Assembly (NCBI GenBank): GCA_965222835.1
Contig: CBDCUQ010000004.1
Location: 744,001-808,000 of the forward strand
Direction of reading: 5' to 3'
DNA: 64,000 bases
Source of the DNA: CBDCUQ01 sp965222835
Lineage (GTDB): Bacteria > Pseudomonadota > Alphaproteobacteria > Rhizobiales > Hyphomicrobiaceae
How positions within the stretch are numbered: the stretch's first letter is position 1; every line of letters starts with the position of its first letter. Below the pieces are notes generated by a model that saw nothing but the letters and a program-made list of their open reading frames with translations, made no database searches and had not been told where the DNA came from. Of this stretch, positions 18,401 through 27,364 are shown one piece after another. Both the position numbers and the translations under genes were made by a program.

Positions 18401-19984
18401 ATGAGCAGTGCGCCAGATAAGGCCTCACCGGGCGGTCCGTCCGTCAGCTCCGACAAGGTTGTCATTTTTGATACAACACTGCGGGACGGCGAGCAGTGCC
18501 CCGGCGCCACCATGACCTTCGAGGAAAAACTCGAAGTATCCGACATGCTCGACGCCATGGGTGTCGATATCATCGAAGCCGGGTTTCCGATTGCCTCCGA
18601 CGGTGACTTTGAATCGGTTGCTGCGATTGCCAAGCGCGCCAAGAACGCTACCGTCGCCGGACTTGCGCGGGCGATCAATGCGGATATCGACCGGGCCGGG
18701 GAAGCGGTGCGCGGTGCGCGCCGCGGCCGGATCCATACGTTTGTCTCGACCTCGCCTATTCATTTGGCTCATCAAATGAAGAAAACAGAGGCGGAGGTGC
18801 TGGAGATCATCCAGGCGACTGTTTCGCGGGCGCGCAATTTGGTCGAGGACGTTGAGTGGTCGGCGATGGATGCGACGCGCACACCGATCGACTACTTGTG
18901 CCAGTGTGTTGATATGGCGATCCGTGGTGGGGCGACGACAATCAATCTGCCGGACACGGTGGGTTATGCGACGCCAGACGAATACGCGGCGATGTTCCGT
19001 GCGGTGCGTGAGCGCGTGGCAAATGCCGACAAGGCACGTTTCTCAACGCATTGCCACAACGATCTCGGCTTGGCGGTAGCCAATTCGCTGGCGGCTCTCG
19101 ATGGCGGTGCGCGTCAGATCGAATGCACGATCAATGGTATCGGTGAACGCGCTGGAAACGCGGCGCTCGAAGAGATCGTCATGGCGCTCAAGACACGGCA
19201 TGATGTTATGCCGTACGAGACGCAAATCGATACGAGGATGCTGTCGCGCGCGTCTAGGCTCGTGTCCGCCGTTACTAACTTCCCCGTGCAGTACAATAAA
19301 GCCATCGTCGGGCGGAATGCGTTTGCGCATGAGAGTGGCATTCACCAGGACGGTTTGCTGAAGCATCAGCAGACCTACGAGATCATGACGCCGGAGTCGG
19401 TCGGGGTCGCCAAGACCTCTCTGGTCATGGGCAAGCATTCGGGCCGAAATGCTTTCCGGCAGAAGCTCAAGGAGCTCGGTTACGATCTTGGCGAGAATGC
19501 CTTCGAGGATGCCTTTGTGCGGTTCAAGGCGCTCGCGGATCGCAAAAAGCACGTTTACGACGAGGATATCGAAGCGCTGGTCGACGAGGAGATCGCGCAC
19601 ATGCACGATCGTATGAAGGTCGCAGAGCTTCAGGTGATCTCAGGTACGCTGGGGCCACAATCGGCGACGCTGACGCTCGAGATCGATGGGGCTTCGCAGA
19701 CTGTTCAGGCGTCCGGAAATGGACCTGTCGATGCAACCTTTAACGCGATCAAGATCCTCGTGCCCCATTCGGCGAAGCTCGACCTATACCAGGTGCACGC
19801 CGTCACCGAAGGCACGGATGCCCAAGCCGAGGTTTCGGTGCGACTTGAGGAAGACGGACGGCTGGTGACCGGCCGGGGTGCAGATACCGATACCATGGTG
19901 GCCTCCGCGCGGGCCTATGTCTCGGCGCTCAATAAGCTGTTGGTCAAGCGGCAGAAGACGGCGCAAGCCCAACAGGTTGGCTGA
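18401..19984 (+). CDS. leuA: 2-isopropylmalate synthase
   Basis: A 527-residue enzyme that condenses acetyl-CoA with 2-oxoisovalerate, the first committed step of leucine synthesis. The TIM-barrel catalytic part has DTTLRDGEQCPG, the metal His pair in STHCHNDLG, and NGIGERAGN; the C-terminal 120 residues form the LeuA dimer/allosteric domain that binds leucine (ISGTLGPQSATL, GNGPVDATFNAI). It stands alone, without leuBCD. Confidence 0.97.
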   Translation: MSSAPDKASPGGPSVSSDKVVIFDTTLRDGEQCPGATMTFEEKLEVSDMLDAMGVDIIEAGFPIASDGDFESVAAIAKRAKNATVAGLARAINADIDRAGEAVRGARRGRIHTFVSTSPIHLAHQMKKTEAEVLEIIQATVSRARNLVEDVEWSAMDATRTPIDYLCQCVDMAIRGGATTINLPDTVGYATPDEYAAMFRAVRERVANADKARFSTHCHNDLGLAVANSLAALDGGARQIECTINGIGERAGNAALEEIVMALKTRHDVMPYETQIDTRMLSRASRLVSAVTNFPVQYNKAIVGRNAFAHESGIHQDGLLKHQQTYEIMTPESVGVAKTSLVMGKHSGRNAFRQKLKELGYDLGENAFEDAFVRFKALADRKKHVYDEDIEALVDEEIAHMHDRMKVAELQVISGTLGPQSATLTLEIDGASQTVQASGNGPVDATFNAIKILVPHSAKLDLYQVHAVTEGTDAQAEVSVRLEEDGRLVTGRGADTDTMVASARAYVSALNKLLVKRQKTAQAQQVG

Positions 19985-20255
19985 TGCTGGCCGGTACGGG
20001 GCGGAGGGGCTCTCCCTCCGCTCTGTGTTCTTTCCTTCGGCTCCAAGATCCGAATGCCTCGGGCGCAAGTCCGGGTGGATTTTCTGTTAACCTCAAGGTG
20101 TGGTGGAGCACGGGGGCTGGCGGTTCCCGCCGACGCAGAGCACGTTAACGGCGCAATTTTCTTAATTCGTTGCGGCGGCACGCAAGTTGCTCTTTTGTTG
20201 GAGCACGTGGTCGCAGCAGATGAGACATGCGCCGCGTCAAGGAAGCGGACACGAG

Positions 20256-21293
20256 ATGCGCTTGGAGGTAGGGAAGGCGTTTTCAGACGATATCGCGATC
20301 GATCTCGGTACCACGAATACGCTGGTGCATGTTCTCGGCCGCGGCATCGTCATCGACGAGCCGTCGGTCGTGGCTGTCCGCAACGGCGGGTTGACGCGCG
20401 AGGTGGTGGCGGTCGGTCAAAAGGCCCAGCAGATGGCTGGACGTACGCCGGATCGTATCGAAGCTCTGCGTCCGATGCGCGATGGTGTTATCGCTGATTT
20501 TGTGGCGACCGAAGAGATGTTGCGGCAGTTCATCAAGCGCACGAAGAAGATGCTCGGTTTCAGGCGGCCGCGCATCCTCATTTCCGTGCCGGCAGGTGCG
20601 ACCCCCGTGGAACGGCGCGCGGTATACGAGACGGCCGTCTCTGTTGGTGCGCGTCAGGTTTACATTATCGAGGAGCCGGTCGCTGCTGCGATCGGCGCGG
20701 GGCTTGCGATTGAAGAGCAGTCAGCGTCCATGGTGGTCGATATCGGCGGGGGAACTGCGGACATCGCTGTCCTTGCGACCGGCCAGGTAGTGGATGCCCG
20801 GTCCGAGCGCTGTGCTGGACATGCCATGGACGAAGCGATCATTCGCTACGTGCGCCGTAAACATCGTTTACTTATTGGCGAGAACAATGCCGAGCGCATC
20901 AAGATCGAAGCCGGCTCGGCTCTTGCGCATCGGCGTGGCGAGCAGGTTGAGATTCACATTCGTGGCGCGGATCTCCGATCGGGCCGGCCGAAGAGCATTG
21001 TGTTGGATTCAGAGAATATCGCCGAAGCGCTCAAGAAACCGCTCGATGAGTTGGCCGAATTTATTCAAGAGACGCTTGAGGAACTGGCGCCCGACATCGC
21101 CAGCGAAATTTGCAATCGCGGAATTTGGTTAACGGGGGGCGGCGCGTTGCTGGACGGCATAGAAGTCGAGCTACAACGCCGGCTTGGTGTGCCGTTTCAC
21201 TTGCCAGAAGACCCGATGCATTGTGTTGTACTGGGGTCGGCCGCCGTGCTTGAGGACTTGTCGGGCCGTCAACATCTGCTTATTCGACCCTAG
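20256..21293 (+). CDS. mreB: Rod shape-determining protein MreB
   Basis: A 345-residue bacterial actin. The phosphate-binding loops are IAIDLGTTNTLV and VVDIGGGTADIAVL, with GGGALLDGIEVEL near the C terminus. It polymerises under the membrane and directs lateral wall synthesis. ATG at 20256 gives the standard length; the frame runs 23 codons further upstream without a good start signal. First gene of mreBCD. Confidence 0.97.
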   Translation: MRLEVGKAFSDDIAIDLGTTNTLVHVLGRGIVIDEPSVVAVRNGGLTREVVAVGQKAQQMAGRTPDRIEALRPMRDGVIADFVATEEMLRQFIKRTKKMLGFRRPRILISVPAGATPVERRAVYETAVSVGARQVYIIEEPVAAAIGAGLAIEEQSASMVVDIGGGTADIAVLATGQVVDARSERCAGHAMDEAIIRYVRRKHRLLIGENNAERIKIEAGSALAHRRGEQVEIHIRGADLRSGRPKSIVLDSENIAEALKKPLDELAEFIQETLEELAPDIASEICNRGIWLTGGGALLDGIEVELQRRLGVPFHLPEDPMHCVVLGSAAVLEDLSGRQHLLIRP

Positions 21294-21365
21294 CGGCCGG
21301 GTGGACGGAGGCAAGCAAAAGGGGGCAATCGGAGCAGTCAGCGGGGCTTGGTTGACGGGGGATCT

Positions 21366-22301
21366 ATGATTAAACGCGTGCGCCGTAGTGAACGCCATAT
21401 CTATATGACCAGCGGCGAGGAGCGATCGCAGCGCGGGTCGCGTCAACGGGCCGCGGTGCCAATCTTTCTGGTTCTGGCGGCCGGGCTGATGGTCTTGAGC
21501 CGGCTTGGTCATCCTGCCGTTCAAGATGCACGACTGCGCTTACTCGAGTACGCGGCACCTGTTCTCGGTACGGTTCAAGTCTATATGGAGCCGTTGCGAT
21601 GGGCGGGCAATCGCGTCGAGGCGTTTTTCCTACACTCCGGTGAGCTTTCCGAATTGCGCAACGAAAACCGAAAGCTCAAGAGCTGGCAATGGCGTGCGCG
21701 AGAGCTCGAGCGCAAATTGGAGGAGCTTTCGGCGATCTCGCGGGTCGTTCGGGACCAGCGGGCGGACTTTGTGACGGTTCGTGTCATCGCGCAGTCCCCC
21801 GGCGCCCTCGTGCAAAGCGCGCTGATCAATGCCGGTGCGAAAGCACGATTGAAATCCGGCTATCCGGTTCTATCGGGGGAAGGCCTGGTTGGGCGGGTTG
21901 TCGAAGTCAGTGCGACGGCGGCGCGCGTGTTGCTTTTAACTGATCCAAGCAGCCGGGTCGCCGTGTTTGTCGGCAAGAGAAGCGTGCGGGCCGTTTTGTC
22001 GGGTGATAATCGGGTCTTGCCGCAGCTTTCCTATATCCCCGACAAGGCCTCGATTTCGAATGGTGACGTTGTTTCAACATCCGGTCTCGGCGGTTTCTTT
22101 CCGCGCGGTCTGCCAATCGGAATGGTCGTTGCGACCCCCGAGGGCCTGCGCGTACACCTCAACGCGAATGTCGACAAACTTGAATATCTAAGCGTTCTTT
22201 TTCACGACATGCCGACACTTGATTTGGTGACGGGAGCGGTTCCTGCGCCATTGGATTACACGGGGCGTGGTGGCAACTGGCAAACGCGCAAAGGTGAGTG
22301 A
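21366..22301 (+). CDS. mreC: Rod shape-determining protein MreC
   Basis: A 311-residue bitopic membrane protein: a basic N terminus, one TM helix (about residues 30-50), a coiled coil (about 85-120, ELSELRNENRKLKSW...), and the periplasmic double beta-barrel core with the SGEGLVGRVVEVS segment and TSGLGGFFPRGLPIG. It links MreB filaments to the wall-synthesis machinery. ATG at 21366 has GGGGGA directly upstream. Confidence 0.95.
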   Translation: MIKRVRRSERHIYMTSGEERSQRGSRQRAAVPIFLVLAAGLMVLSRLGHPAVQDARLRLLEYAAPVLGTVQVYMEPLRWAGNRVEAFFLHSGELSELRNENRKLKSWQWRARELERKLEELSAISRVVRDQRADFVTVRVIAQSPGALVQSALINAGAKARLKSGYPVLSGEGLVGRVVEVSATAARVLLLTDPSSRVAVFVGKRSVRAVLSGDNRVLPQLSYIPDKASISNGDVVSTSGLGGFFPRGLPIGMVVATPEGLRVHLNANVDKLEYLSVLFHDMPTLDLVTGAVPAPLDYTGRGGNWQTRKGE

Positions 22302-22822
22302 TGAGCATCTATCGTGCGATGGTTCCGGCCCTTTCTGTTGGCCTGCTGACGTTCTTTGCGGCGTTGCCGTGGGGGTTGCCATCGGATGTACGCTTGCTTG
22401 CGCCGCTTGTTCCTCTCGCTGGCATACATTACTGGGCCGTGCGTGGTGATGCGCGGCTGGCGCTTTGGGTGGCGTTTCTATCCGGGCTTATTCTGGACGT
22501 CTTGATGGTCGCGCCGCTCGGATTTTGGGCGTTCATCTATGTCACGGGCTTTGCCCTTTCGCGGCAACTCTCACTGCGGTGTCCGGATTGGAAGCTGGCG
22601 CGCTGGGTTGCTTTTGCGCTTACGACCGGGCTGGCGGTTGGCGTGGCGTGGGGGATCTCGTCTCTCTATACTTTCCAATATGCGGACTGGCAGCATTTGG
22701 TGTTTGCTGCCGGGGCGGTCGTGCTTCTTTACCCACTGCTTGCGGCCCTTTTGGCGCTTGTCGATGTCATCGGCGGCGGGCGTGGTGCGAATGATCCAAG
22801 CCTTGAAGTCCGTTATCCCTGA
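22301..22822 (+). CDS. mreD: Rod shape-determining protein MreD
   Basis: A 173-residue membrane protein with five to six TM helices and the MreD core GLILDVLMVAPLGFWAFIY. Its ATG overlaps the mreC stop by one base (TGATG), with AAAGG seven bases upstream; a GTG one codon earlier is possible. In most Hyphomicrobiales mreD is followed by mrdA (PBP2) and rodA; here the operon stops and a tRNA gene follows. Confidence 0.92.
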   Translation: MSIYRAMVPALSVGLLTFFAALPWGLPSDVRLLAPLVPLAGIHYWAVRGDARLALWVAFLSGLILDVLMVAPLGFWAFIYVTGFALSRQLSLRCPDWKLARWVAFALTTGLAVGVAWGISSLYTFQYADWQHLVFAAGAVVLLYPLLAALLALVDVIGGGRGANDPSLEVRYP

Positions 22823-22998
22823 GGTTTGGCTCTGCTCTGCGGGCGGGTGTCGATCGGCGCCGGTGAACATAAGTACCGGGTGCTGCCGCGGCGGCCGCAG
22901 GCGGTTGTGCACAAGACCGGTGCGTCGTCAGAATTCGCGGCGTGCCCGATGGTGGGCGGGTGGACAGGGGTCAGATGCGGTGGTAGAGGGACCGGCTT

Positions 22999-23014
22999 GG
23001 GGCCCTGTGGCCCC
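22999..23014 (+). terminator. Putative terminator of the mre operon
   Basis: GGGGCC-ctgt-GGCCCC followed by TTT, 180 bases after mreD and 41 bases before tRNA-Lys. The T-run is short. Confidence 0.4.
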
Positions 23015-23055
23015 TTTGCTGTCATGATGCGGGCAAGCCCCTTTTCCGGCGGCGC

Positions 23056-23131
<76 letters not shown>

Positions 23132-23190
23132 ATTGTAACATTCTGATATTTATTGAGTATCTGCCATCTCTAAACGTCGTATTTTTATTA

Positions 23191-23231
23191 GGGGTTCACA
23201 CTTTTTATCAGCGGGGGTTCACACTTTTTAT
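23191..23231 (+). repeat. Tandem direct repeats near left end of element
   Basis: The 18-mer GGGGTTCACACTTTTTAT occurs at 23191-23208 and 23214-23231, period 23. An inverted related copy is at 24704-24718 near the right end. The placement fits arm-type recombinase sites, but this is an inference. Confidence 0.7.
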
Positions 23232-23363
23232 TTTAGATGCCAATTTGTTCCTTTGGCTGCTGTTTAGGCGCGTTCTGGTTTTAAGATCGCGGTAAGCACC
23301 ACTCGTTCCCCGTTGGCGCTCCTCTCGAATGGTTGGTTAGCTAAGAAGTTGGAATACTCGGGC

Positions 23364-23391
23364 TATCTACACTTTCAGGAAAGTGTAGATA
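23364..23391. promoter_or_regulatory. Palindrome 1 upstream of nucleotidyltransferase gene
   Basis: Perfect 13-bp arms TATCTACACTTTC / GAAAGTGTAGATA separated by two bases. Its core is repeated in palindrome 2, 58 bases away centre to centre. Confidence 0.75.
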
Positions 23392-23418
23392 ACATACTTG
23401 CGCTCGGACCTCTGACGC

Positions 23419-23452
23419 TGTTATCTACACTTTCTAAAAAGTGTAGATAACA
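23419..23452. promoter_or_regulatory. Palindrome 2, adjacent to start codon
   Basis: Perfect 15-bp arms TGTTATCTACACTTT / AAAGTGTAGATAACA separated by CTAA, ending 10 bases before the GTG start of the nucleotidyltransferase gene. Two copies of one palindrome at a promoter suggest an operator for dimeric repressors; a cruciform or recombination role is also possible. Confidence 0.75.
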
Positions 23453-23462
23453 GAGGTATCGA

Positions 23463-24524
23463 GTGAGACCGATTCCGCTTAATCTGATGACTCTATATGC
23501 CGATCTTCTCCAAGAGGCGGGCAGTAAGCCCCTGTTGGCTGGGTCGATCGCTACGAAGACAATCAAGAAGAAGAAGTACTTATATCATACGCACAAGGAC
23601 GGCAGTAGCCGGGTGGAGCGCTACTTAGGGCCTGCTGATGATCCCAAAATTCAGGAAAAAGCAGACGCAATACGTCAGGCAAACGAGCGGGCCAAAGATA
23701 GGCGCAGCACTGTTACAGCGTTGAAGAATGCGCGCATTGCCGCTCCGACTCTCGTGCAGGGTCGAATTCTTGAAGTGCTCGCAAATGCTGGGCTATTTGA
23801 GCGCGGCATGACTCTAGTCGGCACGGTGGCTTATCAAACATACCCTTGTCTAATAGGTGCGCATCTCCCTGCTTCAGCATTCGCTACCAATGACATTGAC
23901 GTATCTGTTGCCGAGTTTGTTGCTGCAGATAAAGAAGAGGATATAGAGAACATCCTGAAACGTGCTGATCCCAGCTTTAGACCGGTCTGGTATGCCGAGG
24001 ATAAGTTGCCGAGAGTTTTTCAGTCTAAGAATTTCAAAGTCGATGTTCTCACAAGACATCGGAGGGGGCGAAAGTCGCCTGTAATCGTTGAAGGATTGCA
24101 CTGTGCCGCTGCTGCGCTCTCATTTCAGGAATACCCAGCCGAAGAAACAATTGACGCTGTCGCTCTTTATGGAAGCGGCATTCTTGTAAGAGTGCCCACT
24201 CCAGTGTGCTTTGCCATTCACAAGTTACTCGTTGCGCAGCGCAGGGAGGAGAACGAGCTTGCAAAAAAGCAAAAAGATCTTCGGCAGGCCAAAGAACTGA
24301 TAGATATCTTTCTAGAAACCGATGAAGCTACACTGCAAGATGCCCTTGATGAAGCGCGTGAACGGGGAAGAAGCTGGAAATCGACAATCAATGCGTCGCT
24401 AAAGGAGATTGGGCGCGAGGCTCGACAGGGGCGCCTCCCGCTACCAGTCAGCAAACTTGATGCCGGCTCCTACAAGGTGAAAGGACAACGCGCCTCTCTC
24501 GCTGTTCGGCGAAGGAAGAAGTAA
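23463..24524 (+). CDS. GSU2403-type nucleotidyltransferase-fold protein
   Basis: A 353-residue protein, the only gene of the element. Residues 28-60 hold a segment (KYLYHTHKDGSSRVERYLGP) seen at the N terminus of this family; residues 100-260 form a nucleotidyltransferase-like core with LVGTVAYQTYPCLIG and the metal-binding acidic pair in ATNDIDVSV, followed later by FKVDVLT. The last 90 residues are charged and helical. Relatives of this fold include AbiEii/MenT-type toxins, but this family has no established function. No antitoxin-sized gene is next to it. GTG start at 23463 has AGAGG upstream, within palindrome 2's edge. Confidence 0.75.
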   Translation: MRPIPLNLMTLYADLLQEAGSKPLLAGSIATKTIKKKKYLYHTHKDGSSRVERYLGPADDPKIQEKADAIRQANERAKDRRSTVTALKNARIAAPTLVQGRILEVLANAGLFERGMTLVGTVAYQTYPCLIGAHLPASAFATNDIDVSVAEFVAADKEEDIENILKRADPSFRPVWYAEDKLPRVFQSKNFKVDVLTRHRRGRKSPVIVEGLHCAAAALSFQEYPAEETIDAVALYGSGILVRVPTPVCFAIHKLLVAQRREENELAKKQKDLRQAKELIDIFLETDEATLQDALDEARERGRSWKSTINASLKEIGREARQGRLPLPVSKLDAGSYKVKGQRASLAVRRRKK

Positions 24525-24703
24525 TCAAGTGACAGAACTGAGAGCTTTACAGAGGGGATGTTTGCGCCATTCTCAGGCTGATTACGTATCTGTTCTAGTA
24601 TGAGGATTGGACGCCTCTGGATAGAAGTGCCGTCCGACGTTGCCTGCGCCGTGTTCACACTCGACGTGTAACCTGTTGATGTTTAATGAGCGTTATTGAG
24701 CTG

Positions 24704-24718
24704 AAAAATGTGAACCCC
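24704..24718 (-). repeat. Inverted copy of end repeat
   Basis: AAAAATGTGAACCCC is the reverse complement of GGGGTTCACATTTTT and differs by one base from the repeats at 23191 and 23214. It lies 24 bases before the right attachment repeat. ATTGAGTAT also occurs near both ends (23152-23160 and 24729-24737). Confidence 0.6.
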
Positions 24719-24742
24719 TATTGAAATCATTGAGTATTTGGT

Positions 24743-24790
24743 TGACTCTTAATCAGCGGGTCCAAGGTTCGAGTCCTTGTACACCCACCA
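24743..24790 (+). repeat. Right attachment repeat (tRNA-Lys 3' fragment)
   Basis: An exact 48-base copy of the 3' part of tRNA-Lys(CTT). It lacks the 5' half and cannot fold as a tRNA, so it should not be annotated as one. Confidence 0.95.
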
Positions 24791-25423
24791 TGATTTCAAG
24801 GTATTTGAATCAGAATCCGGTGGGGGTCCCGCCGTTCCTCCGAAGGTGTTGGCGGGCACGTCACCCTTGGAAAACCTTCGGTGTTTCGCATTCCCAGATG
24901 CGTCCGACGCGTCTGACGCTGGCGCGCCAGCCCGCTTCACGAGCCGAGACCCGTGATCGACTGATCGCCACGGCGGCGGTACTCGCGGTGCCTACAACAG
25001 GATCGGCCGTGAATCGATCTTTGCCAGCTCGTCTGCGCGGAGCTGTGTGTTGTGTCGCGGGATATTGTGTCGCTTAACATTGACCAAGACCTGTGCTCGC
25101 TCCGAACATGGTCCACACTTTGTTTGAGAAGAGAAGGCCTTAGCAATTTCCCCCAGCGGCCCAGATACTTCCGTCGCCAGAGCGATGGAATACGGTTGCG
25201 GCGCAGAATGCTCACCACGATGCTTTTCGCATGATGCAGGTCAATTGGCTGCATTGATGAAAAACAGTATGATAATCGCCCAAATATCTGTTCGCGCGCT
25301 GTCATGCTGTCATACTGTGATGATGCGTGTTCTACTTGCAGCGGTTGGTCTCATAGTGCAATCTCAAGTCTAGCGACGTTTGTGTTCAACCTCTGATAGG
25401 GTAATCTGCGAGAGGGGAAGGCG
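24791..25423. other. Intergenic region upstream of formate dehydrogenase genes
   Basis: No gene is supported in these 630 bases. A stretch near 24940-25000 can be read as TRDRLIATAAVLA, faintly like a TetR N terminus, but the frame quickly fails. Just upstream of the dehydrogenase gene, CTGTCATGCTGTCAT (about 25300-25320) contains a short tandem repeat. GAGAGGGGAAGG precedes the next start. Confidence 0.4.
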
Positions 25424-27364
25424 ATGGACGACGATAAAGTGGGGGAAAACTGCTCCAGCGATGCTGGAATCGACCCGTCCGAAGCAGGCCTGCCTGATGC
25501 AAACCTTGAACCTTGCCGACTGGAAATAGACGGCAAATCGATTGTCGCGATGCCTGGCGACACGATCCTTTCAGCAGCTCGCCGGGCCGGTATCGATATC
25601 CCAGCAATGTGTGCCGACCCGCGCATGAAGCCAACGGGTGACTGTGAATTATGTAACGTCGAGGTGTCCGGTCAGACGGGCCTTGTGAAGGCTTGTATGA
25701 CGCTTGCTCAAGAGGGCATGTCGGTCAAAACCGAAAGTTCAGAACTCAAGACGTTGCGCAGGGACCGTCTGAATACTTATCTTTCCGATCATAATGCTTA
25801 TTGCCAACCGCCGTGCACGGCGGCTTGTCCGGCTGGCATAGACATTGCCGGCTACATCGACCTCATCCTCCAGAGAGATTATGCAGGCTCGACAGCTCTT
25901 ATTAAAGAGATGTTGCCGTTGCCCGGCGTTCTTGGGCGTGTCTGCCCACGCCCTTGTGAGGCCCCGTGCAGGCGGATTCAGATTGATGGCAAGCCCGTTG
26001 CGATTTGTGCATTGAAACGTTTCGCAGCCGACATGGCTGCTCAGTCCGGATTGCCGACGCAGCCGGAGCCAAGACCTGATACGGGTAGGCGGGTCGCCGT
26101 TGTTGGCGCCGGTCCGGCAGGCCTTTCTGCCGCCTACTACTTGGCGCTCGAAGGTCACAGGGTGACATTGTTCGAAGCGCAAAAGAAGGCCGGAGGCATG
26201 TTGCGTTTCGGTATTCCGCCCTATCGTCTGCCCAATGACGTGCTTGATCAGGAAATCAACGATATCTTGTCGCTTGGTGTTGAGTTGAAAACCAACCAGG
26301 TGATGGGCCGCGACTATCAGATTGATACGCTTAGAGAGCAGGGATTTGACGCGGTTTATCTATCCATCGGAGCGATGGCGGCCAAGCCAGCGAATATACC
26401 GGGAGACGATGCCAAGGGTGTCATGTCAGCGATCAAGTTTCTGGCGGATGTCAACTGGAATGAAACCGTCGATATAGGCGATCGGGTCATTGTTATTGGA
26501 GGTGGCTTTACGGCTGCTGATGCCGTGCGAACGGCGCGACGTGTCGGAGCATCCGACGTCACGATGATGTACCGGCGCACGCGCAAAGAGATGTCTGCAG
26601 CCGCACATGAAATCCATGAGTGTGATGTTGAGGGTATCAAGCTCGATCTTCTCACCGCTCCTGTTTCTGTCGAAGTTGAGAACGGACGTGTCAAGGGGCT
26701 GATCTCACGGCGCATGCAGCTCGGCGAGCCGGACGAAAGCGGCCGCCGCCGCCCCGTACCCATTGAAGGTTCGGATTACTTTACACCAGCGGATACGATT
26801 CTACTCGCGATCGGGCAGGATGTTGATGTCGGTGCCCTTAATCAGGGAGACCTTGGTCTCGACAAGAGATGGGGAACGATCGCGGTTGATGAAGCCACGA
26901 TGATGACCAACCTGCCCGGCGTTTTCTCCGGAGGTGACTGCGTCACCGGTGCTGCCACGGTCGTGGAAGGTGTTGGCGCCGGTCGTCTCGGCGCCTTTGC
27001 GATCAACGCCTATCTTAATGGTGCCGACGAGGCTGGAATCGCCGCCGCGATCTTTCAATACAAGCCTAAGTTCTTTGACATTGGGGCGAAGGCGAAGTCG
27101 GACGCGCCATTGACGGAAATGCCCGTCCTTGATGGCGACGGACGACTTCGGGCTTTTGAAAATGCCGGCCATGGAGGCGACGTTGACAACGACGAGGCGT
27201 TTGCTGAAGTCGAGATCGGTTTTTCGGAGGAGGAGGCTCTGAGGGAGGCCGGCCGCTGTTTGCTGTGCCGCTGCCAGGCGGCCGGTGTTTGTGAACTACA
27301 AAGATTATCCATCGAATACGGTGCTGGAACCAAGGTCTATCTTGGCGAGGAGGCATGGAAATGA
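25424..27364 (+). CDS. NAD(P)H-oxidoreductase subunit of formate dehydrogenase (GltD-like flavoprotein)
   Basis: A 646-residue protein. Residues 30-110 form a 2Fe-2S ferredoxin-type domain (AMCADPRMKPTGDCELC...KACM). Residues 125-200 hold the GltD-type Cys-rich segment (CQPPCTAACPAGIDI, CPRPCEAPCRR). Residues 215-540 form the FAD/NAD(P)-binding module (VAVVGAGPAGLSAAYYLA; VIVIGGGFTAADAVRTA; GVFSGGDCVTGAATVVEG). The C terminus has CLLCRCQAAGVC. It likely passes electrons between the formate dehydrogenase catalytic subunit and NAD(P). It overlaps the next gene slightly. Confidence 0.88.
   Translation: MDDDKVGENCSSDAGIDPSEAGLPDANLEPCRLEIDGKSIVAMPGDTILSAARRAGIDIPAMCADPRMKPTGDCELCNVEVSGQTGLVKACMTLAQEGMSVKTESSELKTLRRDRLNTYLSDHNAYCQPPCTAACPAGIDIAGYIDLILQRDYAGSTALIKEMLPLPGVLGRVCPRPCEAPCRRIQIDGKPVAICALKRFAADMAAQSGLPTQPEPRPDTGRRVAVVGAGPAGLSAAYYLALEGHRVTLFEAQKKAGGMLRFGIPPYRLPNDVLDQEINDILSLGVELKTNQVMGRDYQIDTLREQGFDAVYLSIGAMAAKPANIPGDDAKGVMSAIKFLADVNWNETVDIGDRVIVIGGGFTAADAVRTARRVGASDVTMMYRRTRKEMSAAAHEIHECDVEGIKLDLLTAPVSVEVENGRVKGLISRRMQLGEPDESGRRRPVPIEGSDYFTPADTILLAIGQDVDVGALNQGDLGLDKRWGTIAVDEATMMTNLPGVFSGGDCVTGAATVVEGVGAGRLGAFAINAYLNGADEAGIAAAIFQYKPKFFDIGAKAKSDAPLTEMPVLDGDGRLRAFENAGHGGDVDNDEAFAEVEIGFSEEEALREAGRCLLCRCQAAGVCELQRLSIEYGAGTKVYLGEEAWK

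Noticed and set aside
24743..24790. Second tRNA-Lys
   Set aside because: Only the 3' 48 bases are present; it is an attachment-site repeat, not a tRNA gene.
24937..25305. Degraded TetR or transposase gene upstream of the formate dehydrogenase genes
   Set aside because: A faint TetR-like stretch on the plus strand and a 122-codon minus-strand frame show no sustained family similarity.
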